Positions 26,676 through 35,803 are shown, counted from the first letter of the stretch. The stretch is DNA of 64,000 nt from an uncultured Hyphomicrobiales bacterium (GCA_903931945.1 CAIZEI010000006.1:62001-126000); one strand, 5' to 3'. Made by a program: numbers and translations. Notes: generated by a model not told the origin, from the sequence alone.

Positions 26676-28333
26676 ACGAAGCGCAAGCTCATCCCATTAC
26701 CGTTGAGGTCGTGCGTAACGCCATCGTCGCCTATGCCGATGAAATGGCCAATGCGCTCTGCAAAGCCGCCTACAACATGATGATCTATGAGGTTCGCGAT
26801 TATTGCTGCGGCCTGATTGACCTTCAGGGGCGGATGATTTCGCAAAACCGCGGCGGCCTGCCAATCTTTCTCGCGGATCTCGGCATTGCCATTGAAGATG
26901 GCGTCCGGCGCTGGGGGCTTGATGGTTTTGCGCCGGGCGATGTTCTCATCATGAATCATGGCGAGACCTGCGGTCAGCACCTCAACAATATTGTGATTTA
27001 TTGTCCGGTGTTTCACGAGCGCGAAATTGTCGCCTTCACCGCAAACCGCGCGCATTGGGTCGATATCGGCGGCGCACGCATCGGTTTTGGCTCGTCCGCC
27101 ACAACGGAGATTTTTGCCGAAGGCATTCAGCTGCGCTCGCTGAAAATCTACGAAGCCGGCAAGCGCAACGAAACACTGTGGCAAATTATCAATGATAACG
27201 TGCGCTTTCCGGAAGCGAGCCTCGGAGACTTACGCGCACAGATCGCCTCCTGCCAGTTGGGCGCGAGGCGCTATGGCGAATTGCTGGCGCGTTATGGCCG
27301 CGCGACCGTTGAGGCCTGCATCGCGCGCGTGTGGGACCAGGCCGATCTTGCCGTGCGCAATGTCGTCGAGAAAATTCCAGATGGCGTCTATAGCGCCGAA
27401 AGTTTCCTCGATAATGACGGTCGGGATCTTGAAAAGACGCTCCGCATCAAAGTTACTGTGAAAGTGTCGGGTTCAACCATGTCGATTGATTTCTCGGAAA
27501 TGAACCCACAGACAAACAGTCCAATCAATTCGGGCCGGTCGGGCGGTATTGCGGCGGCGCGAGTCGCCTTCAAAGCGTTGACCTCGCCCGATCTCGATGT
27601 CAACGAGGGTTGCTTTCGTTCGCTCGAGGTGATCCTTCCGGAAGGCACGCTGGTCAGCGCCCGTCCACCCGCGGCGCTGGGCCTGTGGAGCATCGCCTTG
27701 CCCACCACCATCGATACGATTTTGAAAGCGCTCGCGCCTGCATTGCCGGATGCAATCCCCGCCGCGCACAAGGGCGACATGGGGGGATGTTCATTTTACG
27801 GCGTCAATGCTGAAAGTCAGCGGTTCTTGTTGATGAACATTTTTGGCGGGGGCTGGGGCGGGCGTCCGCATGAAGATGGCGAGGACGCCAGCGTGTCCGT
27901 CTGTCAAGGCGACGTCCGCAATTCCCCGGTGGAATTGCAGGAAATTCGCTATCCATTTCTCGTTGAAAACCACAAGCTGCGCGAGAACAGCGGCGGCGTC
28001 GGGAAATATCGCGGTGGTCTGGGCGTAGAGCTCACCTACAAGACGCTCGTGCCCTGTCAGGTCAACATCAATTTTGAACGCACGAAACTGCCGCCCTGGG
28101 GCCTGCACGGCGGCGGCGATGGCGGCGCCAATTACGCGATAATTCATTTCGCCAATGGCGCAGAGTCAAAGCGCGTTCTGAAGGGCACGCAAATCCCCTT
28201 GCAGGCGGGCGACAGGGTCGCCTTTTTCACAGCGGGCGGCGGCGGTTATGGCGACCCGAACGAGCGAACACCCGAGGCCATCGAGACTGATTTGCGCGAG
28301 GGGTTTGTGTCCACGCCCGATGCGGCGCAATAG
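26672..28333 (+). CDS. hyuB: Hydantoinase/oxoprolinase family subunit B (HyuB)
   Basis: The 553-residue protein is a complete HyuB. It begins PITVEVVRNAIVAYADEMANAL and contains NHGETCGQHLNNIV, INSGRSGGIAAARVAFKALTSPDLDVNEG and the C-terminal GGGGYGDPNERTPEAIETDL, all family hallmarks. It partners HyuA in ATP-dependent ring opening or carboxylation. The ATGA overlap with hyuA indicates fixed stoichiometry. No third small subunit of the acetone carboxylase type follows, which slightly favours the hydantoinase reading. Confidence 0.92.
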   Translation: MNEAQAHPITVEVVRNAIVAYADEMANALCKAAYNMMIYEVRDYCCGLIDLQGRMISQNRGGLPIFLADLGIAIEDGVRRWGLDGFAPGDVLIMNHGETCGQHLNNIVIYCPVFHEREIVAFTANRAHWVDIGGARIGFGSSATTEIFAEGIQLRSLKIYEAGKRNETLWQIINDNVRFPEASLGDLRAQIASCQLGARRYGELLARYGRATVEACIARVWDQADLAVRNVVEKIPDGVYSAESFLDNDGRDLEKTLRIKVTVKVSGSTMSIDFSEMNPQTNSPINSGRSGGIAAARVAFKALTSPDLDVNEGCFRSLEVILPEGTLVSARPPAALGLWSIALPTTIDTILKALAPALPDAIPAAHKGDMGGCSFYGVNAESQRFLLMNIFGGGWGGRPHEDGEDASVSVCQGDVRNSPVELQEIRYPFLVENHKLRENSGGVGKYRGGLGVELTYKTLVPCQVNINFERTKLPPWGLHGGGDGGANYAIIHFANGAESKRVLKGTQIPLQAGDRVAFFTAGGGGYGDPNERTPEAIETDLREGFVSTPDAAQ

Positions 28334-28342
28334 GAGCGCTCG

Positions 28343-29449
28343 ATGCCCGCAACTCCGGCCCACATTCTGCGCACCGGTATTCTTCGCGAGGAAATGCAGC
28401 GCGCCGATATCGACGCGCTGCTGATCTACGGCAACAACTGGCACGCCGATTCCCTGCGCTACGCCACGGATTTTGGCATTCAGGAAGGGCAGGCGCTAGC
28501 GCTCGTTGGCAGAGATGGCGCAACCACTCTATTGCTTGATGACAATGGCGAAGCCGAGCGTGCGCGCGTGGAAGTCGATTGCGATGTCGTTTTTGCGCCA
28601 AAGCTGATTGACGCGGCAAAGGCGCTGCTGGCGCGCGCGGGCAACCGCCGGGTCGCCGCCTCGCCCTGGCGGCTGATGCCTTACGGACTGACGCGCGAAG
28701 CGAGGGACCTCCGGATTTCGGACGGCGCCGCCTTGCTCGAACATCTGTTGATGGCCAAGCGCGATTTCGAAGTTGTAGCGACGCGCCGCGCCGCTGCGCT
28801 CGCAGACGAAGGCTACAAGGTCTTTCGCGACGCGGCGATTCCCGGCGCCAAAGATTATGAATTGATCGCAGCTATCGAAGCGTTCTTTCGCGCGCATCGC
28901 GTCGCCGAAAATTTCATGATCATTGGCGTTGGCGGCGTCGAGGTGCGCGGCATGGCGCCGCCGGTTGGCAAAATCATCAAACCTGGCGATCTCGTCACAA
29001 CCGAATTGACGCCTTGCGTCGATGGCTATTACGCGCAGGTCTGCCGGACGCTCGTATGCGGCCCCGCGAGCGAGATTCAATTGAAATCCTTCGCGGTCTA
29101 CCAGGAATCGCTGGCGGCTGGATTGAGATCTGTCAAATCCGGCGTGCCGGCCAGCGAAATTGCGAAAGCAGAGAATGACATCTTTCGAAAATACGGCCTC
29201 GGCGATTACGTGACCTCGGAATACACGCGCGTGCGAGGTCATGGGATCGGGCTTTTTCCCGATCAGCGCCCACAGATTCTCGAAGACGTGAACCTGCCCG
29301 TTATTGGCGACAGCACGATCATCGTGCATCCCAACACCTATCATCCCTCAGCCGGTTACATGGTGCTGGGCGATACCCTCATCGTGCGCGAGAATGGATA
29401 CGAGTCGCTCGGCTCGCTGTCGCGCGAACTCTTCTCCGTAGCGTACTAG
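28343..29449 (+). CDS. M24-fold (creatinase/aminopeptidase P-like) protein without the dinuclear metal site
   Basis: The 368-residue protein has a creatinase_N-like N-terminal domain and a pita-bread C-terminal domain. In M24 metallopeptidases the ligands are Asp, Asp, His, Glu, Glu. Here the first Asp region reads TTELTPCVDGYYAQVCRTL, with Gln where the second Asp is expected; RGHGIG keeps the His; and the first Glu region reads HPNTYHP. The metal site is therefore mostly lost, as in metal-free creatinase. A hydrolase acting on a C-N bond of a small metabolite fits better than a peptidase. It begins nine bases after hyuB. Confidence 0.85.
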   Translation: MPATPAHILRTGILREEMQRADIDALLIYGNNWHADSLRYATDFGIQEGQALALVGRDGATTLLLDDNGEAERARVEVDCDVVFAPKLIDAAKALLARAGNRRVAASPWRLMPYGLTREARDLRISDGAALLEHLLMAKRDFEVVATRRAAALADEGYKVFRDAAIPGAKDYELIAAIEAFFRAHRVAENFMIIGVGGVEVRGMAPPVGKIIKPGDLVTTELTPCVDGYYAQVCRTLVCGPASEIQLKSFAVYQESLAAGLRSVKSGVPASEIAKAENDIFRKYGLGDYVTSEYTRVRGHGIGLFPDQRPQILEDVNLPVIGDSTIIVHPNTYHPSAGYMVLGDTLIVRENGYESLGSLSRELFSVAY

Positions 29450-29458
29450 AGGCCTGAC

Positions 29459-30502
29459 ATGCGTCGCGGATTTTACAGCTGGGACGAAGCTGAATTGCCG
29501 AAAGCCGCGCTTGAGGCGCGTTGCGCGCGATTGCAACGGGCGATGGCCAGGGAAAAGCTCGATGGCCTGGCTCTTTATACCAACATCGCTCGACCCGCTG
29601 CGGTGTCTTGGCTGATCGGTTTCACACCCTATTGGTCGGAAGGATTGTTGTTTGTGCCGCCTGCTGGCGCGCCGGACTTCGCGACCGCGCTATCCAAACG
29701 CGTGGCTGAATGGATGCGCGCGGTGACGCCGGTTGGCGCGCTGCTGACGACGCCAAAACCGGCCGAATATTTCGGCAGGCGACTGGCGGCTTCGGGCGCC
29801 AGACGGCTGGGCGTGCTCGAACTCGACATGTTGCCGAACGTCCACGCCGCCGAATTGCTGGACGCCGCGCCTGAGATTGAACTTGTCGACGCCTCGCAAA
29901 TGTTTTGCGCGGAACGCATTCAGCGCGACGACGCAGAACGCGGGCTGTTCGCTCATACCGCCGTGATCGCGCGCGAAGCTTTGGCCCAGATCGATTCAGC
30001 GCAAAATCGCAACGCCTTCCATATGCTGGGCGCCGTTGAGAAATCCGCGCGCGACAACCGCGCCGAGGATGTGCAGGTTTCGCTCGCCCCCGATCTTGGC
30101 AGGGACGCCGGGTTCGTGCGCGTGGATCGCGCTGGCGATATTGGCGCGGCCTTCGCGATCCGCGCGTCTGTCGCATACAAATCAACCTGGGTCCGCCGCA
30201 CCCGCTCGGTGTCCACCGACCCGGCGCTGGCCGCGCGTTTTGCTGCGCTGGAGGCCACGATGGACGGGGCGGTCGCACGCAACGACGCCGGCAAAAATAT
30301 CGGCGCCCAGATCGTGGCCGCGCTGGCGCAGGTCTCCGGCGCGCAGTTGACGAGTTGGAGCCTGGAGGAGTGTCGGGGCTCGGCGCCCCTCCAAATCGTC
30401 GGGGGAACCGGATATGGCGATGTTCCCGGGCGGGCGTGCAGCGTGTTGACCGTTCATGCCAGCGTCAATGGCGTGAACTGGGTTTCCTCGCGGCCTGTCT
30501 GA
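29459..30502 (+). CDS. Degenerate M24-like protein, possible partner subunit
   Basis: The 347-residue protein begins with a creatinase_N-like domain (ARLQRAMAREKLDGLALYTN...AVSWLIGFTPYWSEG) and extends through a reduced pita-bread-like half (for example RFAALEATMDGAVARNDAGKNIGAQIV). I cannot find any of the five M24 metal ligands or the RGHGIG element. It is separated by nine bases from the intact-length M24 gene. A structural or regulatory partner of that protein, or a distinct activity, is possible; the function is unknown. Confidence 0.75.
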   Translation: MRRGFYSWDEAELPKAALEARCARLQRAMAREKLDGLALYTNIARPAAVSWLIGFTPYWSEGLLFVPPAGAPDFATALSKRVAEWMRAVTPVGALLTTPKPAEYFGRRLAASGARRLGVLELDMLPNVHAAELLDAAPEIELVDASQMFCAERIQRDDAERGLFAHTAVIAREALAQIDSAQNRNAFHMLGAVEKSARDNRAEDVQVSLAPDLGRDAGFVRVDRAGDIGAAFAIRASVAYKSTWVRRTRSVSTDPALAARFAALEATMDGAVARNDAGKNIGAQIVAALAQVSGAQLTSWSLEECRGSAPLQIVGGTGYGDVPGRACSVLTVHASVNGVNWVSSRPV

Positions 30503-30523
30503 TTGAGCATTGGAGGCGACGCC

Positions 30524-31483
30524 ATGACCGCAGAGCATGTTCACAAGGGCCGCATTGATGTTCATCATCACTGCTATCCCGCAAAATGGTTTGAGGCCAA
30601 GCGCGATTTCGTGCTGGGATCATCGGCTAACTCGGCTGGCATCATGACGGAATGGTCGCCGGCGCGCGCCATCGAGCAGATGGACCGGCATGGCGTCGCC
30701 ACAAGCATAGTCTCCATCGGCAATCCCGGCGTGTGGTTTGGCGACCCGGCGGAAGCCCGTGCGCTGCAACGCGGCTGCAATGAATTTATGGCCGGAATGT
30801 CTGGCGACTTTCCCGGCCGTTTCGGCTTCTATGCGCCGCTCGCCCTGCCTGATGTCGAAGGCTCCCTGCGCGAAATTGAATATGCCTTCGATGTGCTGAA
30901 AGCCGACGGCGTCCATCTCATGACAAGCTATGACGAGCGTTGGCCCGGCGATGCAGCCTTTGAACCCGTTTTTGAAGAACTCAACCGGCGCAAGGCTGTT
31001 GTGTTCACTCACCCGACCGCGCCGGATGTCTGCAAGGCGTTCAAGACCGGCGCCCCGCCCTCGATTCTCGAATTTCCCTTCGACGAAGCGCGGGCCATCG
31101 CCAGTCTCGTTTTCAGCGGAACGGTCAGCAAATACCGCGATATAAAGTTCATCTTTACCCACGCTGGCGGCGCAATGCCGGTTATCAGCGAACGCATGGG
31201 GCAGATGGCGCGCTATTCGAATGTGGCCGAACGTGTGCCCGAAGGCATCGTCGCGGCGTTGAAAACCCTGTATTTCGATCTCGCGAATTCGACGGTGAAC
31301 CCCTGCGCTATTGCCGCCATCCGCGCGCTGGCTCCGCCTGAGCATCTGATGTTTGGCAGCGATTTTCCCTATGTCGGGATCGCCAGCACCGTGCGTGGAT
31401 TTGAGCATCTCGACCTTCCGGCCGCGCTTGTCGCCGGGATCGATCGCGACAATGCTGCCCGATTATTTCCGCGTTTTGCCTGA
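30524..31483 (+). CDS. Amidohydrolase-family protein, ACMSD-like
   Basis: The 319-residue protein is of the ACMSD-like amidohydrolase class, whose members decarboxylate or hydrate aromatic ring-derived acids (alpha-amino-beta-carboxymuconate-semialdehyde decarboxylase, gamma-resorcylate decarboxylase, 4-oxalomesaconate hydratase). Motifs are GRIDVHHHCYP (HxH), VVFTHPTAPD, KFIFTHAGGAMP and LMFGSDFPYVG with the catalytic Asp. The start at 30524 follows GGAGG by seven bases. It is the last gene of the run that begins with the importer. Which reaction it performs is not readable from the sequence. Confidence 0.85.
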   Translation: MTAEHVHKGRIDVHHHCYPAKWFEAKRDFVLGSSANSAGIMTEWSPARAIEQMDRHGVATSIVSIGNPGVWFGDPAEARALQRGCNEFMAGMSGDFPGRFGFYAPLALPDVEGSLREIEYAFDVLKADGVHLMTSYDERWPGDAAFEPVFEELNRRKAVVFTHPTAPDVCKAFKTGAPPSILEFPFDEARAIASLVFSGTVSKYRDIKFIFTHAGGAMPVISERMGQMARYSNVAERVPEGIVAALKTLYFDLANSTVNPCAIAAIRALAPPEHLMFGSDFPYVGIASTVRGFEHLDLPAALVAGIDRDNAARLFPRFA

Positions 31484-31670
31484 TCTCGACCCTCGCGCCA
31501 CGGCGCCCTGAAGCCGATCGCGCGGTCCTCATGACTGCGTCAGAAGCGTGAAAGTTTTGAGTAAAGTGAGCCGCTGTTAATTAAAGTCCGGGTTCTGATT
31601 TGGAAATAATTCAGAATATGCAAGTACAACAAGTTAGTTGTGAACCGATATACAGTTTTGTGGGCCTGCG

Positions 31671-32033
31671 ATGAAAGATGTGAAATCGCGCCGTCTGGGC
31701 GAACGGTTGGTGAAGGATGCGCCAGGCCGGCTGATCGACAGGGCCGGAAACGTCACCGATGTCAAAGTCAAAGATATTTCCTCGACTGGCGCGCGGATTG
31801 AAATCCTGCGTAGCGAGAGTCTTCCCAAAATTTTTTATCTCTCCGTCAAACGCGAAGGCGACGCGCGCGCAGCCGAGGTCGTCTGGCGGAGCGGTGGACA
31901 GGCGGGGATTCGCTACATCGATCAGGACGCGTTGCCAACGCCAGCCCTGCAACCGGACTTCACCCTGGCCAAGCCATCCAAAGGCATATCGCTCGCCGAC
32001 TTACGCAAACTCGCGACTGGCAACCGACCCTGA
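31671..32033 (+). CDS. PilZ-domain protein
   Basis: The 120-residue protein resembles single-domain PilZ proteins of Hyphomicrobiales: the N-terminal RRLGERLVKDAPGRLI contains an arginine pair, followed by VKDISSTGARIEI, the D-x-S-x-x-G PilZ signature. It is a likely cyclic di-GMP receptor, though the canonical RxxxR spacing is only approximate. The gene stands alone. Upstream (31484-31670) is AT-richer and contains the short inverted repeat ACAAC-AAGTTA-GTTGT; no clear promoter boxes are visible. Confidence 0.8.
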   Translation: MKDVKSRRLGERLVKDAPGRLIDRAGNVTDVKVKDISSTGARIEILRSESLPKIFYLSVKREGDARAAEVVWRSGGQAGIRYIDQDALPTPALQPDFTLAKPSKGISLADLRKLATGNRP

Positions 32034-32048
32034 ATACAGATTTGGAGA

Positions 32049-32123
32049 TGGTGGGCGATACAGGTTTCGAACCTGTGACCTTTCCCATGTCAAGGGAACG
32101 CTCTACCACTGAGCTAATCGCCC
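32049..32123 (-). tRNA. tRNA-Val (anticodon GAC)
   Basis: Read on the minus strand, the sequence begins GGGCGATTAGCTCAGTGG, has an anticodon arm CCCTTGACATGGG with GAC, a T-arm AGGTTCGAAACCT and an acceptor ATCGCCC followed by ACCA. All four stems pair. CCA is encoded. Confidence 0.95.
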
Positions 32124-32337
32124 GGCGCGTCAATGTGCCGGCCAGTGGGCCGGGGATATAGCGGCTGGTTGAGAACTGCGCAAGCGCGGGGAGTCCTCAA
32201 GCAGCAGATTTGTTGCGTGGCCAAAAAGAAAGCCTCCAGATGATTATCAGATCCCGGCGCATCCTCCCGATCGCGATTGCGGCGAGCGCCAAAACTCGCC
32301 ACAAGAGCGCGATTGCAACCCGCAGCGAGTGTCACGG

Positions 32338-33399
32338 ATGAGTTTCGCCAGCGATAATGCGTCCGGCGCCTCCGCCAAAATTATGGCCGCGCTGATCGCC
32401 GCCAACGAGGGAGCGGCCATGCCCTATGGCGCGGATGATTTTTCAATCCGCGCAGAGGCCGCCGTTTCCGCGCTGTTTGACCGGGACTGTGCGGTGTTTC
32501 TGGTCCCGACGGGCACTGCGGCCAATGCGCTGGCGCTTGCGGCCCTGTGCCCAGCCTGGGGCGCAGTGTTCTGTCACGCCGATTCCCATGTGATGGGAGA
32601 TGAATGCGGAGCGCCGGAATTTTTTACCGCTGGCGCCAAACTTGTCGGCCTGCCGGGCGCGCGTGGCAAGATTTCGCCTGAAACGCTGGCCGAGGCGCTG
32701 CGCGCCTTTCCGCGGGGGCTCGTCAAACAGGTGCAGCCCGCCGCTCTGACGCTGACGCAGGCAACCGAAAGCGGCACGCTTTACCAACGCAGCGAAATTG
32801 CTGAACTGGCTGGGCTTGCTCACGCCAACGGACTGCGCGTGCATATGGACGGCGCGCGTTTCGCCAACGCCGTCGCCGCCCTCGATCTGACGCCCGCAGA
32901 ATTGACCTGGAAATCGGGGGTCGATGTTCTGTCCTTTGGCGCCAGCAAAAATGGAACCTTGTTTTGCGAGGCTGTGATCTTCTTCGACCGTGCGTTGGCG
33001 AGCGACTTTACGTTTCGCCGTAAACGATCGGGTCACACCATGTCCAAAGGCCGCTATCTCGGCGCCCAGATGCTCGCCTATCTCGACGGCGATCATTGGC
33101 TGGAGCTTGCTCGCCACGCCAACGCCATGGCGCGGCGCCTGGCTGAAGGATTGGCTGCGGTTCCAGGCGCGCGCATAACCCAGGAATGTGAGGCGAATGA
33201 AGTGTTCGTCGTTTTGCCGCGCAAGGCGGAAGCATTGCTCAGAGCAGCCGGCGCTGGCTATTATGACTGGGGCGCGCGCGGGTTAACCGCGCAGGAAAAG
33301 CCGCACAGGGACGAAATACAATTGCGGCTGGTCGCCTCATTCGCTACAACCGCCCGCGAGGTTGAGGATTTCATTGCCGCCGCAGCCGATAAAATATAA
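32338..33399 (+). CDS. ltaE: Low-specificity L-threonine aldolase (beta-eliminating lyase family)
   Basis: The 353-residue protein is a fold-type I PLP enzyme of the threonine aldolase family, which cleaves threonine to glycine and acetaldehyde. It begins FASDNASGASAKIMAALIAANEG, as expected for the family, has HADSHVMGDECGAPEFFT, RVHMDGARFANAVAAL and the PLP-lysine motif VLSFGASKNGTLFCEAV. The ATG at 32338 is used; a GTG three codons earlier is possible. The upstream gap after tRNA-Val shows no other gene. Confidence 0.9.
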   Translation: MSFASDNASGASAKIMAALIAANEGAAMPYGADDFSIRAEAAVSALFDRDCAVFLVPTGTAANALALAALCPAWGAVFCHADSHVMGDECGAPEFFTAGAKLVGLPGARGKISPETLAEALRAFPRGLVKQVQPAALTLTQATESGTLYQRSEIAELAGLAHANGLRVHMDGARFANAVAALDLTPAELTWKSGVDVLSFGASKNGTLFCEAVIFFDRALASDFTFRRKRSGHTMSKGRYLGAQMLAYLDGDHWLELARHANAMARRLAEGLAAVPGARITQECEANEVFVVLPRKAEALLRAAGAGYYDWGARGLTAQEKPHRDEIQLRLVASFATTAREVEDFIAAAADKI

Positions 33400-33490
33400 T
33401 TTCCAACCCGCCGCCGCATTCTCGTCCACAAGCGCATGTACGAATCCGGCGCCGTGGGCGTTAATGCGTCCGTTTCAGGAGCATCGCGTG

Positions 33491-34183
33491 ATGTCCAGAT
33501 CATTTCTTGGGGGCTTCCTGATCGCCGTCGCCGGCATTGCGGCGAGCGCGCCGGCCCATGCGCAGTTTTTCGAAAACCTCTTTGGCCCGCGCATTTTTGC
33601 AGCGCCGGCCCCAGCTCCACAGGCGATCGCGCAACGACTGAGGCAACAGGGATATCGGCCGTCAGGTCCGATGCGGTTGAATGGCAATGTCGTGCTCACA
33701 GATGCTGTGACGCCCGATGGTCGTCACGCCAGGCTGGTCATCGACTCCGCCACCGGTTCCATCATCCAGCGCTTCGCCCGGACTGAGCCGCGTCCGCTGG
33801 CGAATGTACGCCGCAGCGACAGTTCCGCAGCATTCGACGATGGAGGCGATAGCCATCTTCTTCCTCGACCTGATGCAACATTCCTGAACGATGGTTCGCC
33901 CGCAACACGGCCTCCCAAGGGTCGTACGAAGCCAAGAGCGACCGTTGCAACAATCCCCGCGCCGCAATCCGCCCCCCTCGAACCAGCGGCTGATGTCCAC
34001 AGCGCAGCGATGCCGCAGACCGGGAAGACCTTGCCCGTTGCAACGCAACCCGAGGTGAGCGCCTCCGCTTCGGCGAGTGGGAACATTGTCAGCCCAGCGC
34101 CAAAAGCCGACACGGCGACCCTCAAACCGGGGTCCGGAGGCGCAGCATTCGCCAACGGCGTGCCGTTGAACCCGCTGGATTAG
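33491..34183 (+). CDS. Secreted proline/alanine-rich hypothetical protein with PepSY-like segment
   Basis: The 230-residue protein has a signal peptide (FLGGFLIAVAGIAASAPAHAQ), then a short domain around residues 40-90 (QRLRQQGYRPSGPMRLNGNVVLTDAVTPDGR...LVIDSATGSIIQR) that resembles PepSY-like repeats, and a long low-complexity tail rich in Pro, Ala and Ser. It is probably periplasmic. I recognise no specific family. The start is chosen from AGGAG nine bases before the ATG; the frame is open further upstream. Confidence 0.65.
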   Translation: MSRSFLGGFLIAVAGIAASAPAHAQFFENLFGPRIFAAPAPAPQAIAQRLRQQGYRPSGPMRLNGNVVLTDAVTPDGRHARLVIDSATGSIIQRFARTEPRPLANVRRSDSSAAFDDGGDSHLLPRPDATFLNDGSPATRPPKGRTKPRATVATIPAPQSAPLEPAADVHSAAMPQTGKTLPVATQPEVSASASASGNIVSPAPKADTATLKPGSGGAAFANGVPLNPLD

Positions 34184-34265
34184 GCGCAAGGGGCGCAGCT
34201 TGTGGCGTCGATGGGCGCCCGCCAAAATATTAATGTTTTGCGACTCGCCTTTTGCTCAAAAAGAG

Positions 34266-34271
34266 TATAAT
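34266..34271 (+). promoter_or_regulatory. Possible -10 element upstream of nadA
   Basis: A perfect TATAAT stands in an AT-rich stretch about 105 bases before nadA and just ahead of a terminator-like hairpin. A convincing -35 box at 17 bases is absent; TTGCGA lies 22 bases upstream, which is too far for a standard promoter. Confidence 0.35.
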
Positions 34272-34293
34272 AAAATTTCATGTCAGCCGTAAC

Positions 34294-34327
34294 GGCGGTT
34301 GCCGCCTCGCTTAAGGGCGAGTTTTTT
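34294..34327 (+). terminator. Intrinsic terminator or attenuator ahead of nadA
   Basis: CTCGC (34306-34310) pairs with GCGAG (34317-34321) and is followed by six T residues; a second hairpin, GGCGG with CCGCC (34294-34306), overlaps its left arm, so the two are mutually exclusive by at least one base. It may simply end the upstream secreted-protein gene. Because it follows a possible -10 box and precedes nadA, attenuation is also conceivable. Confidence 0.6.
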
Positions 34328-34375
34328 GGGTGCTAGTTTTGCTCATAGTTAGTAAAACCGTATGGGAGTAGAGTC

Positions 34376-35467
34376 ATGGCCCTTGTCAGTCAGGCTGGTT
34401 TCGCCGCAGCCCGGGTGTTCCATGGAGAGGGCCATTCGCCCGCCGTATTGCGCCACGGCGTCGTACCGATGCCAAACCTTGCATGGACGCCTGAGGTCGA
34501 ACGTGAAACAGCGCCGCTTTATGAAAAGGTGAAGGCGATTATTCCGCCGGTCGAATGGCCCTTTCACGCGCCCTATGTCAAAGCGATCAACGACCTGAAG
34601 CGCGAGCGGAATGCTGTCATTCTCGCCCACAATTACCAGACTGCGGAAATTTACAATTGCGTCGCCGATGTCGTCGGCGATTCCCTGCAACTTGCGCGCC
34701 TCGCAGCCGAATCGAAGGCCGACATCATCGTGCAGGGCGGCGTGCATTTCATGGCCGAGACGTCAAAGCTGCTCAACCCTGACAAGACCGTGTTGATTCC
34801 GGATTCCAGAGCGGGCTGCTCACTCGCCGAATCGATCACCGGTGCGGATGTACGGGCGCTGCGCGCGCGCTATCCCGGCGTGCCAGTCATCGCCTATGTC
34901 AACACGTCAGCCGAAGTGAAAGCCGAGGTCGATATCTGCTGCACCTCCTCGAATGCGCTGAAAGTGGTTGAGAGCTTTGGTTCGGAACGTGTCATTTTTC
35001 TGCCCGATCAATATCTGGCGAAGAATGTCCAGGCGCAAACGAAAGTCAAAATCATCGCGTGGACTGGCGCCTGCGAAGTGCATGAACGCTTCACCGCCGA
35101 GGAGTTGATGCGCTATCGCGCCGACGATCCGACAATCCAGATTATCGCCCACCCCGAATGCACGCCCGAAGTTGTTGCCGTGTCGGATTTCGCCGGCTCG
35201 ACCGCCGCGATGATCGACTATGTGAAAACGAGAAAGCCGCGCCGCGTCGTTCTGGTGACCGAATGTTCAATGGCTGACAATGTTGCAGCGGAAACCGGCG
35301 GGATCACAGAATTTGTGCGCCCCTGCAATCTCTGCCCGCACATGAAGCGCATCACGCTGCCCAAAATTCTCGATAGTCTTGTATATATGCGCGAGGAAAT
35401 CACCATCGACCCCGCATCGACCGGGCGCGCCCGCGCCAGCGTGCAGCGGATGATCGATCTGGGTTGA
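34376..35467 (+). CDS. nadA: Quinolinate synthase A
   Basis: The 363-residue protein condenses iminoaspartate with dihydroxyacetone phosphate to quinolinate in NAD synthesis, using a [4Fe-4S] cluster. Family motifs are [52 protein letters not shown] and the terminal [15 protein letters not shown], which together supply the cluster cysteines and substrate pocket. nadB and nadC, often next to nadA in this order, are not visible downstream. GGGAG precedes the start by a normal distance. Confidence 0.96.
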   Translation: MALVSQAGFAAARVFHGEGHSPAVLRHGVVPMPNLAWTPEVERETAPLYEKVKAIIPPVEWPFHAPYVKAINDLKRERNAVILAHNYQTAEIYNCVADVVGDSLQLARLAAESKADIIVQGGVHFMAETSKLLNPDKTVLIPDSRAGCSLAESITGADVRALRARYPGVPVIAYVNTSAEVKAEVDICCTSSNALKVVESFGSERVIFLPDQYLAKNVQAQTKVKIIAWTGACEVHERFTAEELMRYRADDPTIQIIAHPECTPEVVAVSDFAGSTAAMIDYVKTRKPRRVVLVTECSMADNVAAETGGITEFVRPCNLCPHMKRITLPKILDSLVYMREEITIDPASTGRARASVQRMIDLG

Positions 35468-35803
35468 AAGATCGAACCGCTTTTCCGGGGTCAGTCAGCT
35501 TGAGCGCTGTTGAAAAAACAGAGACGAAATCGGCGACGACGGGAGCCGGCGTTTTTGCTGACGCCAGCAGCCGGCTGGCGACCGGCGCCTGAACATCCAC
35601 GCCCGTCCCGGAGCGGTCGGAGCGTCAGGCAAGGGCGTCAAACGCTTGCTGGACAGCGCCGCCAACGTGCATTTTGTTGTCCCTCGATCATCATATCTGC
35701 GAAGAAGGACAACAGCGCGCCCAATCAAAAAATGTCGGTCTTGTCGCGATACGTTTTTGATGGTCTAAAAACGCAAATGAGCAATGGAGGGAGCGGGCGG
35801 GAC
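35468..35803. other. Intergenic stretch between nadA and the bicupin gene, no convincing gene
   Basis: A 30-codon frame (35500-35592, TTG start) and an arginine-rich open frame leading into the bicupin gene are present, but neither has a good ribosome-binding site or a recognisable motif. The region may contain the promoter of the bicupin operon; I cannot identify boxes. The base pattern looks partly coding-like, so a decayed gene is possible. Confidence 0.4.

Noticed and set aside
35510-35803. N-terminal extension of the bicupin gene
   Set aside because: The extra 98 residues are arginine-rich and unlike gentisate dioxygenases; a start at 35804 gives the normal length.
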